Below, one piece after another: positions 11,265 to 22,014 of a stretch of 64,000 bases of DNA (positions are counted from its first letter, which is position 1; each line of letters opens with the position of its first letter). This stretch comes from Macrocybe gigantea (Eukaryota; Basidiomycota; Agaricomycetes; Agaricales; Callistosporiaceae). The stretch covers positions 124,001-188,000 of the forward strand of contig SJRY01000249.1 in NCBI GenBank assembly GCA_011319805.1. The letters are read 5' to 3'. The translations under genes were made by a program, and so were the position numbers. The notes under the pieces are model-generated. The model saw only the letters and a program-made list of their open reading frames with translations. It did not search any database and had not been told where the DNA came from.

Positions 11265-11572
11265 CGACGACGGAATCTTTAGCCTGTTCTCAATCACAAC
11301 ATCATCGTAATGCTGCCACGGAGATGGATAAGCCTATGTACTTTCCTATTTACATACATTCATCGATCCTTTGTACTTGTTCAGAATTGGGTAGTGTCTA
11401 ACTTGTCGCCCATAATGAATGAAATTAAAAAGAGGTGGTAGAAAGGTAGTTTGAAATGAACCATACGCCCAGTAAATTTTTTCTCACAAGTGAAGGGTTA
11501 AAAAAAAAAATTAAGAAATAAGATAGAGTTGCGGGCAGAGCGGCGAAAGAGCATATTCACGACAACTCTCCA

Positions 11573-13542
11573 TCACAAATTATACACAAACCACGCAGAT
11601 CGGTCTCCCAACCCAGGCTTCTCATCGGCACGCGCCATCGTCTGCCGCAGCCTCGCCTTCTTCCGGTTCTGCTCGCTCAAGTACCACAAATTCGCGGCCG
11701 CAAACACGATCATGGCCGCCGAGAACGCGAGCAGCGTGATCGTCGCCTCCGTGTACAGCGGCGGCGCAGACAGCGAGCCGAGCAGCCACGTCGCGAGTAT
11801 GCCGCCCGAATTCGTCATGATGAACCCGATCGCGATCGCCGTCGCCCGTCGCGCGTGCGGCGCCGCGTTGTTCGCGCTCCACGTCGACAGCGACGGCGCG
11901 GCGCAGTACGTCCCCGACACCGACAGGAACAGGCTGCCGTATCGCACCCCGTTCGTCTTGGCGCCGAGGTACACCGCGAAACCGATCGTGCAGACGACGC
12001 AGGAGAAGATCGTCACGAGGCCGCGGCAGTGATAGCGGTCCGAGACGTACGCGGCGATCATGGTGACTGTGTACAGAGATGAGAAATGGGAGCAAGAGAT
12101 AAAGAAAAAAATAGCTTACCGGCAAAAGCAGACGCAAAGGGCGGCACGCTCATGAGCTGTGCACGTGCGGCGGTGTAACCCAATCCCTGGATGATGGAAG
12201 GCGTAAAGCTGCGTCGAAAATGAAAAAGATCAGCCAGCTGATCGATTTCATTTCCGAGGAGGAAGTAAAACATTGACACTCACTATGCGAGACCATACAG
12301 CACGGCGCCTGTAGAGAGCGACAAAAATTATCATGTGAGCAAAAAGAACTCGGAACGAGTGGACGACCGCACCGGAGAAGAAGAAGATCACCGCCAAGAA
12401 CCAGACCTGGGGAAGCGTGAACGCCTGGCCGACTTGGTACCAGCTAAACCGATCTGCGTCCTCGTCCTTGCCCGTCGAGCCGTCCGACCTCAAGCGCGCG
12501 ACGACGTACGCCTTTTCCCGCTCGTTGAAGAACCGCGCGTGCGCCGGCGAGCGCGGCAGAAGCGCGTACGACGCGAGGCCAAACAGACACGTGAAGAGCC
12601 CCTCGAGGATGAAGATCCACGCCCAGCCGGGTTTGTGCCCCACGCCGTTCATATGGATGATGCCGAACGCTAGAAGACCTGAAAAGGCACCGGATATCGA
12701 CGCCGTCGAGAAGAACGCGGATATTCTGGGTGTCGAATTTCTCAATCAGGCCCGATCGGATGGAATCGCGTTATCAGGGCTTTACCTCCATTGAAGACGT
12801 TGACGTGGGTAGAAGAACGAGAGGTAGAGAACGAGTCCGGGAAACACGCCACCTAAAAGAAGTGTCAAACCTTTCTTTCAGAGTTTGATTGTCCAGAGTG
12901 CTACGTACCCTCCATAAGGCCAAGGAAGAACCTGCAGGCGAGAAGACCGTGATAAGTCTTCACCACGCCTGTGAAATCGAGTTGAAATCAGTAAAAATGT
13001 TTGAACATCCAAGAATCGCCTGAACCGCACCTTGCAACGTCGTGACGACGCCCCACAGGCTCAGCATCGTCGGCAGCATCAAGTTCGGACCGATGACCTG
13101 TTGGTTAGACGATGAGCAGCTGCCAATACCGTTGGTTATCGGACGTACTCTGAGGAGAAGGTTCGAAGGCAGCTCGGCGACGATGTAGGGAACGTAGGTG
13201 ACGGTCAGCGCGATGCTGTATTGGTGATTCGTCATCTTGAGGTCCTTCTGCAGCCCAGCGACTCTCGCGTTGCCCAGATTCGTCCGGTCCTGAGAGCAGA
13301 CGAACGAACGGGCTAAATCATCAGGGGTTTGCGCCTGGGCTGGAAGATTCGCGCACCAAGAAGGACAGGAGGTAAAACATGGCGACGGTGGGCAGGATCC
13401 ACATGTCGAGCTTGCGCCACACGACTTGTTCCAGCGCTGGATCTTCCGAGACGCCGAGTTCGCTTTCGACGTCGCTCGCTCCGTCGATGTGCTTTTCCGG
13501 ATCGCTGGAGGTATGCGAGGGGGCCCTCTCTATCGTGGCCAT
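11573..13542 (-). CDS. MFS transporter, allantoate permease (Dal5/ACS) family
   Basis: Plasma-membrane proton-coupled permease of the anion:cation symporter family, whose fungal members carry allantoate, nicotinate or related acids. The cytosolic N-terminus ends in VVWRKLDMWILPTVAMFYLL, followed after the intron by the signature DRTNLGNARVAGLQKDL. Later exons encode the TMs TYVPYIVAELPSNLLLR, GPNLMLPTMLSLWGVVTTL, VFPGLVLYLSFFYPR, SISGAFSGLLAFGIIHM and GWAWIFILEGLFTCLFG. The central loop holds RSPAHARFFNEREKAYV. The last exon (12061-11573) holds TMs 9-12. About nine exons are separated by 50-90-nt introns, and no break in frame was found. The specific substrate cannot be read from sequence. 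Confidence 0.9.
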
Positions 13543-15216
13543 CGTGGAAGGGGAGGAGCGTCAGAGGAGGAGCGGGAAAAGGGGGGGGGAAGGAATTGCT
13601 CGAACGACAATGGAAGACGAAGACGAGGACAGACGCTCGAATCGAGCTCGACGACCTAACCGACTTGGCGACAAGAAGGCTCTCCATCTCGGGTGGGCTG
13701 TCTTATTAAGTGCCCGCTGTGCTTATGGGGATCGAGAAGGTTTGAGGGAATTACTGCTCTTTTCGGCATTACTGTATGGTCCCATGTATGGGGGGGTCCT
13801 GGACTGATTTCATCCCATCAGAGGGACAGGCACGAAAGGCCTGAGCACCGGGTTTAAGCTCGTGTCCCATGAAAGATGATGGCGTCGGAATAACCGTCAA
13901 TCCAGCACAGATGAAAGTCGCAAATGAAAGAACAAAAAATTTGTTGCCATATCACGCTGGCTCTTGCTTTGCAAAACGAGGAAAAAAGACATGGGGAAAT
14001 CTAGCCCCGTCGAAGCCTTGGCGACGACTTTCCCTGTCTTTGTTCGGGGAAGGGTCTTGATGACTGCCATATCTGGCCGTAAATTGGGAATTTACCGCTC
14101 ATGTGTCGCTTTTTTTTTCCTTCTGATCAATGAACGTCTCTCGCGATCATCCGCTCGGCCGATGTCAATCTCATGCATGATGCATGATGGTTGTACCCTT
14201 CCGAGCAACGTCCCTCCAGGCTCGATGGCAAGGGAATCGCAGCTTTCGGTGACGAGCTTGAATCATCTGCATCAGCGGTCACTGTGTGGCGATAACTTTG
14301 ACCCCCCTTACATAGAACGCGACCCACGAGGAATCATCATAAACCGCGACGACGTCCCTACATACGTGTCATCTGTACTCCTCGACGACACTGATTGGGT
14401 CCAAAGCATCAACACCCCCCGGCCCTTCTCAGAACGAAGCAAACAACATCAACCGAGGGAAACGCACGCCAATGTCATCTCACGACCGCTCGCACCCTTC
14501 TCTTGCAGCATGAGACGTCGATCTCTTCGACCGATCTGACGTCCACCGCAAGCTGTGCTTACGAACCCTCCCCCTCCCCCCCCCTCTTTCAAGCCCATGT
14601 GACCGGCTAGGGCGCCCGTACAGCGTTCTTCCAGGAGAGTGTTCAGAGCACGGGATGCGGAAGGATCCCCGCTGTTTTTTTTTCTTTTTTTCATATGCTC
14701 ACGATGTCTTCTGACGGCTTGACGAGGCACGCCAAACGACTCTGCTATGCAAGCGTTGTCAGCAGCCCTGCGTTCGGGAAAGTCAACTCACTATACGAAA
14801 CGGCTTGTTGACATTGACATGTGCATGATAGTGGATTATTACCGTGTCCATGGGTAAACCTTGAAGAATATCGTCGTTGTCGCCCTTAATGTCCTGAAAA
14901 AAGTCGCATGGTCATTCACAATCGAATGTCTGAAGAACTGAGCACGAGTTCCTGAACACTCTCAGTCCCTTCATATTCCGCGAGCACCCGCGGTGTCTTT
15001 TTTTCTTTTTATGTTTGTTTTTTTTTCTCTTTCCACCTTCTGAACTCCACGCTATGAAGGAACGAGGGCGCAAGAAGCAAGGAAAAAAAAATGATGCTTT
15101 GCCATAATGTCTATCGTACATACAAGATATTTTAATAGTACACATTTATCTTAAGACAGAATGTAGGGTAGGTCTGAACGAAGGAAGCAAACGAAAGAAA
15201 GCAGCCCGTTCTGGTA
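13543..15216. other. Intergenic, no gene recognised
   Basis: About 1.67 kb. A 191-codon plus-strand ORF at 13964-14539 has no domain and an unlikely composition. Several homopolymer tracts occur (C-rich near 14567-14583, T-rich near 14676-14690 and 14999-15022). It probably contains the 5' region of the MFS gene and the 3' region of the next gene. Confidence 0.5.
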
Positions 15217-17098
15217 TCATTGCGTGTGGTACGGCACGTCTGGAAAATCACGCCTGGTGTTGATTTCTTTTGTAATGGTGACTCCGTACTCCACGTCCGG
15301 CTGCGTCTTGGCCGAGTGACGGCCCCTGTCCCCTGAGACCTAGCCAAGTTGTCAAAATCGACGTCTGGGATAGGCGAGGGCGATTGAGAGGCAGAGGCAG
15401 AACGTACGATCTGTGGGTTGCGAAAATGGGACATGGAATACGTATGGAACTTGCAACGAAGCAGCGAAGGCAACCGCGTATCTCAGCCAAGACCGTCCGC
15501 CAATGCAGATATACCAAAGCAACACTCACCCGAGGCATCCGCGACTCGGAACTGAACACCGAGTCGCTCCCGCTCTGTCCGTTGATCAAGTTGCCCCATC
15601 CGGCTCTCGCGTTCAAGGTCGAGACGAACGAGTTTGTGTACAGCTTCGACAGGGCAAAGTCCCAGACAAAGTTTCTGCAGGTTCCACGTCGGAGATATGC
15701 GATTACACACTACAGACACTTGAAGGCTGGACAGAGCTTACATTGTCGTATGCTACGAGGGATGGTCAACGAACCAGCTTTGATGCACCGAGGACGGGCT
15801 GCATACCGGGAGAGCCAAGAAGCAAACAACATCCAGCGTTGCGAAAATCGCAGTGATCAATCCGGTCTGCACCGTGAGCCGTATAATCTATACCACCAAC
15901 GAAACGCAATGGACTTGAAGGGACTGACGATCAGCCTGAATAAAAGCACGTACTCTGTTGATTGCATCATCGGTGCTCGAAAAGCCTGTTCTCCTGCGGG
16001 CCTTTTGCACAGCCAGGAAAACAAGAAACAAAGTTCAGCAAAGACAGTCCTCAGTTGCTTGCAGACGAGCACCTACGAGGTGGACGGACAAGGAGACCGC
16101 AATGGTGACGTCGACGAGCGCAGAGGCGAGCAACCATGTGAGCGCCGGCCAATGCAGTCTGGCTTTCTCGCGAACAGACGCACTCGAATGACGGTGACCG
16201 TCAGCCAGATCCCGCCGCCGAACGATATGAACGCGAGCACGCCGATCGCGATGGCCAACCACAGCGCTCGACTGATGATCTTCAGACGCCAGGCGATGAA
16301 GATTTGGATCGGCGTGGATATGATGACGGTCACGATGGGATCTTTTTGTTACGATGTCAAGATGGAAGAAATGTGCTGGAGCCGTCTGGATTTTGACTTG
16401 CCAGCTGCGAGTACTGCAAGGTCGGTCAGTGGTGCTTCCGAGAAGAGAAAACACTCCGGCTTACAATGAGGAAAGAATGTGGTTGCATCCGATGTTCCTA
16501 CGCAAAGCACCAGTCAGAACACCAAAGCTGGCCAAATTTTGATCCTCGCCGTACCAAACTTCTGAACCAGAGGCTGATATATCATTACGATATCGAGGCC
16601 GGTATTTAACGTCTCCATTATTAAAAGAAAGAACACCTTGGGGAGACTTCAGCAAGAAAAAGGTAGAGCTTAGGAGCACGTACGAAATAGCGTATCCATG
16701 TTGCATCTCTATCAGCATCGGTCAGAATTTCAGCATTCGCACAGATAACAGTGCGCGACAGACTTTTTATATGTCTGGAAATAAATAAAAATCTGGCAAT
16801 GGGATAGTCAGTAAAGCATTCCATTTCGTAGTTGAAGGGAATATCACCTGCACGACCAACACCTGAAGACAAAACTCAATGAGTGCGCCTCCGGAAGTCA
16901 ATCCACATTTGCTCACCCCGTAAAGGATCGCGTTCATGAACGTCCCTGCGTAGCGCCGATTTCAGGGTGACAATCTTATCCAGGCAGACCGAGGAGGTTA
17001 CCGATCAGCATGGGACCAAATCTGCCGTGCGTTTCAGTCTGCAGGACGAGGTCGGGAGAATTCGTAGCAGAAACTTACAGCAGCTGAACATTAGGCAT
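15217..17098 (-). CDS. DUF6534-like seven-TM protein A (apparent frameshift)
   Basis: Multi-pass membrane protein of a family expanded in Agaricomycetes; function unknown, and the topology is receptor-like. Start MPNVQLLFGPMLIG spans an intron. Later exons give TFMNAILYG, VLVVQ, DATWIRYF, VFFLLIMETLNTGLDIVMIY, TVIISTPIQIFIAWRLKIIS, TGFSSTDDAINR, IIRLTVQTGLITAIFATLDV and NFVWDFALSKLYTN, ending DVEYGVTITKEINTRRDF. At about 16160 the frame changes between FARKPD and LHWPALTWLLASALVDV, with no intron that could explain it. Gene B reads through the same point (FANKPQLHNPALVW). One base is therefore missing, either by assembly error or by real inactivation. All other junctions agree with the family. 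Confidence 0.75.
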
Positions 17099-18604
17099 GT
17101 TGGCCAGTGGGAGGATGTCGAAGTGTGAACCTCTCTGGGAAAAGAGTGCCCAACGCTCAATGTACTTTAATGCACCAAGCTCGGGATCGTCTTATCAAAA
17201 AAGGTGATAGCCTGTCAATCCCAAAGGCAGCTGACAAGTGCGCGACAATGGGAACAACTTGAGTGCACAATGGCGAGATTCCACGCTGGAGAGGCGAAAG
17301 GGACGATCCACACCACGTCCCGACAGCATGCGCGCTACGTATCCAGCCCAGAGGCTAAGGTTCTTGATGCATGTCAATCAGTCGCCATCACTTGATGAAA
17401 AAAGAAGGTTTGGATGTCCAAGTCGGTAGTTCTTTGGCCATATCCCGTTGGCTGCCTGTGTCCTCTTTGTTTCTACGTTCCGCGGATGTTTGCTATCACT
17501 TTGCTCGTTAGATTGTCATTTTTAAGCGGAAATGATCAGCATGATGAAAGAACTTTTGCTGAGATATCCACGGCATATGCTTGCCTTGCCTTCCCACCTG
17601 ATGCCGCTTACCCAACTCAAACTCCTTGGGGAATGAGGCGTTCCCATGTTTCAACATGTACAAGTATAAAGGCAACGCATTAAAGGCCTAGGATCCCCGG
17701 ACTTCGTAGAGGCTCGCAGCTGTGGGGCACCCGCATGGTCAGTTGTAGAGCTCGGTTCAATAGAGCTAAACCACCTTCCAGAAATAGATTCCGCCAATGG
17801 ATCACCATCATGCCATTTTCAACAAGACCAGCGATCATGGTCGAGACTAACTAGAATTTTCACGCCGTCATGACCTTGGTTCAGTGGGTAGTTTGAATAT
17901 CACTCGGTGCTCATCTGCGGCCGCGCTGCTGCGCCCAGTGTCAAGACCTCTACAATTGAGATGTCTGTCAGTAGTGGCCCCACATATTGATGGTTCCTCT
18001 CGCGAAAGTCCTCAATCATAGAATGAACATGTATATGGTCTACGACTCAACACAGTGGAGTGGCTTGCCGGCGTCGAACGGACTTTGGGTTGCGAAGCAG
18101 GCCATAGTGCGGAGCGAAGAGCAGGTCATTGCCCGATTCTGGTCGGGCGCCCGTTCAAATCGGTTTCATTTGGGCGATTGTGCGGTAGTTATCAGAGCTG
18201 AGTATTATACAAGGCAAATGTATGTACATTACTTGTATTGAACAAATGGCGGAATTTTGATATTCAGGGCGTCATGTGGGGGCTTCCAGACCCTTTCGTC
18301 ACTTGGTCACAGGGTCTTTGACTGTGTTGTGAAGCCACACGAAACGCGACAGGGTTGAAGGAACTGCGAAAAATATACAAGGAGAGTATACATACACTGC
18401 CCGATCGCAGGTCGAGCGTCAGTCGCGATTTTTGCAGAAAGGAGAGTTAACAGAGTTCGCTGTAGGATGTGTCCATGTCTAAAGAAGGGATGTCCGAAGG
18501 ATTGTGAAGGGAGAAGGTGGACGACACAGATCCGGTGGTGATACATTTACTGAGTGGTTTCGCGCATGCCAGGCTCAAAATTATCCGCGAGTCGCTCGAC
18601 AACC
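17099..18604. other. Spacer between DUF6534-like genes A and B
   Basis: About 1.5 kb with no coding segment I can support. The last 300 bp (18300-18604) may hold the terminal exon and 3' UTR of gene B, because its C-terminus is not fixed. No repeat or RNA gene was seen. Confidence 0.45.
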
Positions 18605-20560
18605 TTATGCCGACATTGAACATTGGAAAAGCAAATTGCTGGGGAAGAAGCTTACCTTTGTGACAGTAATGCCGTACTCGATGTCAACTTCTCCCCTGGC
18701 GAAGGTCGAGGCCGCGTCGAACGATTTATGCGTGTCCAACTCATAGACAACAGAACCATGCTGCTCGTGGAGCAATGAGCACGCAGTAAGCTAGAACGCC
18801 ATACGAACATACCATGTGCTGAAAGGAAGTCAGTTCGATTACCCGTTTAAAGAATGAAAGAAGAAACTCACGGCTCTTCTTCCGCTAGCGTCGGCAAGGG
18901 CATTGCGGGCACCATGTGAAGACACCTGTGTCATCTCCTTCAATGTGGCACGAGCGTTAAGCGTTGACAGCAGGCAGTTCGTATACAATTTTGACAGTGC
19001 CAAATCCCAGACGAAATTCCTGCAGCGAATACGTAAACGAGACGTGAAATTCATGGGGACTCGAACACTAACAAAGCTGTATGCTGAAGGCGTTTCGTCA
19101 GCGTCTAGCACAGAATCTGCTATGGAGATGGAAACGTACCGGGAGTGCTTTAGGGTGAAAGTCTCATATCAATACAAGCCATAGGAATGAGGGTGCAGCT
19201 AGGCTCACTCATGAAGAACACGACATCGCCAATAGCAAACAGTGCCCTGCCGTACGTCCCCAACGATTTACTATCGATAGAAGCCAAGAAGCAGACAATC
19301 GCTCACGTCAGCATGCCTGTTTGTACCGTCACTATGAATAGATATCGTCAGAGTGCAGAATTTCGTAAAGATATCCAGACCACCGACTTCGAATGATCTT
19401 TGAGATCGCGTCGTCTGTTGCAACAAATCCAGTCCGCCGTTTTGACTTGGGAAAAGAAAATTGAGAGACACGACCGTGGTAATGCAAGAGAAATATTTAC
19501 CAGGCTAATGACGAGCGAAATAGTGATCAAGACGTCCGCTACACAGGAGGAGAGGAACCAGACAAGAGCCGGGTTGTGCAATTGAGGCTTGTTGGCGAAG
19601 TATTTAAGGATAACAATCATGGTGCCTGTCCATATCCCTCCAGCTATTTGATATCTCAGCATCTTTCGAGTATCCTAAAGAGTTACGACGAACCCAGAGA
19701 GACGATGGCAAAGAGCGAGATGACACCGGCAACCCAGTTAGACTTTGTCAGGACCTTTATCCGCCAGGCGAAGAATAGCTGAATTGGGGTGGAAACGGCA
19801 ACCTGGCACGCTACGTCAAGAAGAATACTCGGGCTACAAACCAGAAAACACACGATGACAAGCGGTTCTGGGGTTAGGAATGAGGTGCGTAAGCCGTGAG
19901 TTCGGGGACGAGGCTAGAGTGCCTACCGCTTGCAAATACTGAACGACAGATGTCAGCAATCAATAGAGTCGGCGCGACTGAGTCATGAACGTACATGTTG
20001 GAAAGAGCTGCGTTGCTTCAGGAAGCCCTAGTGTATCAAATCAGCGTATGCTATTGAATGGCTCAACAACATGGCGCGTACCATATCGGATGATTAACGG
20101 CTCGTACATGATGTACATGTCGAACACCGTATTGGCAGTCTCCACAACGAATAGGTACCAGACCTAGCAGACGTGAGCATCCTGTTATGGTTAGTAAGGA
20201 CACATTTACCAAGTATCTAATCCATGCGGCATCCCTGATGAAGTCTATCAGCGAAGCAGGAACGACCAAACTGAATTAACTAGCCTCTTATAAACTTGGT
20301 AATAGGTGTAAGTCTAACGTTCGTAAGCTCTCTATCAAATAGTGAGTGATTTGATGCAAACCTGGACGAGCAGCACCTGGTGTTCCGGTTCGTCACGGTC
20401 ACAGAGACGAGCAAAATAGTCAGAATGCTCACCCCATACAAAATCATGTTAATAAAGACGCCAATGAGCATAGGTCCGAACCTGCGCACGATACGGTAAG
20501 GTCAATCGAGCACCCGTATACAACGGGAAACAAGACCGACTTGAGTTGAATGTTCGGCAT
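18605..20560 (-). CDS. DUF6534-like seven-TM protein B
   Basis: Paralogue of gene A in the same orientation. Many small exons read through cleanly: MPNIQL|KFGPMLIGVFINMILYG, VLLVQ, TYTYYQVYKR, DAAWIRYL, VWYLFVVETANTVFDMYIMY, STPIQLFFAWRIKVLTKSNW, AGGIWTGTMIVILKYF, HNPALVWFLSSCVADVLI, RRTGFVATDDAISK, TVQTGMLT, ALFAIGDVVFF and NFVWDLALSKLYTNCLLSTL. The C-terminus includes VDIEYGITVTK. One intron uses a GC donor (AAGAG|GCTAGT). The 3' end is uncertain: reading on gives a stop at 18605, while a further intron could lead to an exon nearer 18430. Function unknown; location is predicted to be membrane. Confidence 0.8.
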
Positions 20561-21807
20561 GATGAAGTTTGCAGGGGGCCCGAGGGTTGAGAACGAAAAC
20601 GAGACGCGCCTCATAGTCTTATTTGTATACTTTCAGGCGTTATATTACTGTCTGGGGATATGTGTGTCTTGCGTCCGAGAAGGGCAATAGAACGACCCAT
20701 GGAGATTTTGATCATCTACAACCTGGTGTCGGATCTGGGTTGATTGGCAAGAAAAGGTCCCACCGAAGGGTGGACACTTTAGAATGAAAAGCACGTGATG
20801 ACGACTTGTCATTTGCTCCGGGGTCTTTCCAATTGTGAGGAACTCCAGATGTCGCCGTCGATGCCGTCGAAGCGAATCTGCGAACCTACAGACACTTCCT
20901 TGATCGATTGCCTGTGTAGGGCACCCTTGAACAAGGGGGGCCAACGTATCACGAAACCCAAAAGAATGCCTTAACACGGCTAAGCCCTGATGACGGGACG
21001 CGAGTCCAGGCTCATAATTCATTTACATGAGGAACTTGGGGCGATTAACGAGCTGACATAGAGCGGTAGTTTGGCGCAAATCGATGCTATTGAGATGGCA
21101 CAGTAGTCCCTACCAGAAAACTCATCAAATGATAAACATACGGACGATGAATATACCTTCGTTGAACATATCGACTAACAATGCGTTTTGGTTCGCCATC
21201 AAGGAAGCCTTATTTGCATTTCTTTGGTCCGGTGACATTTCTGTTCTTTTCACACGAACTCTCAACAAACTGCCTCCATTTAATCTGGAATCCACAAAAA
21301 GCAAGACCTCTTGAACTTTTGCGTTCAGGGTATCAACGCCCAGCACCCTCTGTGTGCCCTACATTCTCATTTGGATCTGGCAACATACGTTCTGTCGTCC
21401 GAAATGAAATAAATTAAATCCACGATAGCCAAAGAAACGCTTTCCAGAATGTAAGTCATAGAAGTTCTTATTCATTTCAGTTTCGACTCTCATTTAGATC
21501 ATGATAGAACTTTGAAATGGCCTTTTTTAATATCGCCTAGACCAATTAATCCTCCTTCAGAACGGCACGTCTTACGAGACCTGATCCGCGAACCTCGAAA
21601 TATCTCTGACCTTCACACAAGCTTCAGACACTCGTGCGTTCGATCAAATGGTCGTTCATCCATCGTAATGATATTAGGTCTGGAGTGCATAACTATAATC
21701 CTCTGGAGCACGTACGCAATCGATATTCCAGGGGCTGCTCTAGTTTCGCCCTCGGCCCTCGAGTGGATGACGCAGCTAAAAATTTCCGTGCCTGGGCAAC
21801 GTCAATG
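20561..21807. other. Intergenic, no gene recognised
   Basis: About 1.25 kb upstream of gene B. Small ORFs on both strands show no domain. The stretch is AT-richer than the left arm of the window, in keeping with decayed gene debris. Confidence 0.45.
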
Positions 21808-22014
21808 CTATCTCCGAGTCCCTCGTGCGCGCTGGCACAATTCTGTTTCTGTGGATGACCTACCGTAGAGGAACTCCTTAACGCCACGGTCTGTCCTTGT
21901 TTCCATCGATATCTCTTCGTACACTGTGAGTCCGTATTGGATGTGACTCTGATGACTGAACAGGAAAGATCGCCCTATTGATATGCCGACTTGCTCTCTT
22001 GCTGCTACCAACAT
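21808..22014 (-). pseudogene. Remnant of a third DUF6534-like gene (C-terminal part)
   Basis: The minus-strand peptide IQYGLTVYEEISMETR resembles the C-terminal IEYGITVTK / VEYGVTITKEINTRR of genes B and A. No transmembrane exons of the family could be traced upstream in 22-23 kb, so only a fragment seems to survive. The match is short and low in complexity, hence the low confidence. Confidence 0.35.

Noticed and set aside
13964..14539. 191-codon plus-strand ORF between the MFS gene and DUF6534-like gene A
   Set aside because: No domain, no intron support, and a low-complexity surrounding; treated as chance.
15384..16469. 361-codon plus-strand ORF
   Set aside because: It is antisense to the exons and introns of DUF6534-like gene A, which has family sequence and splice sites on the other strand.
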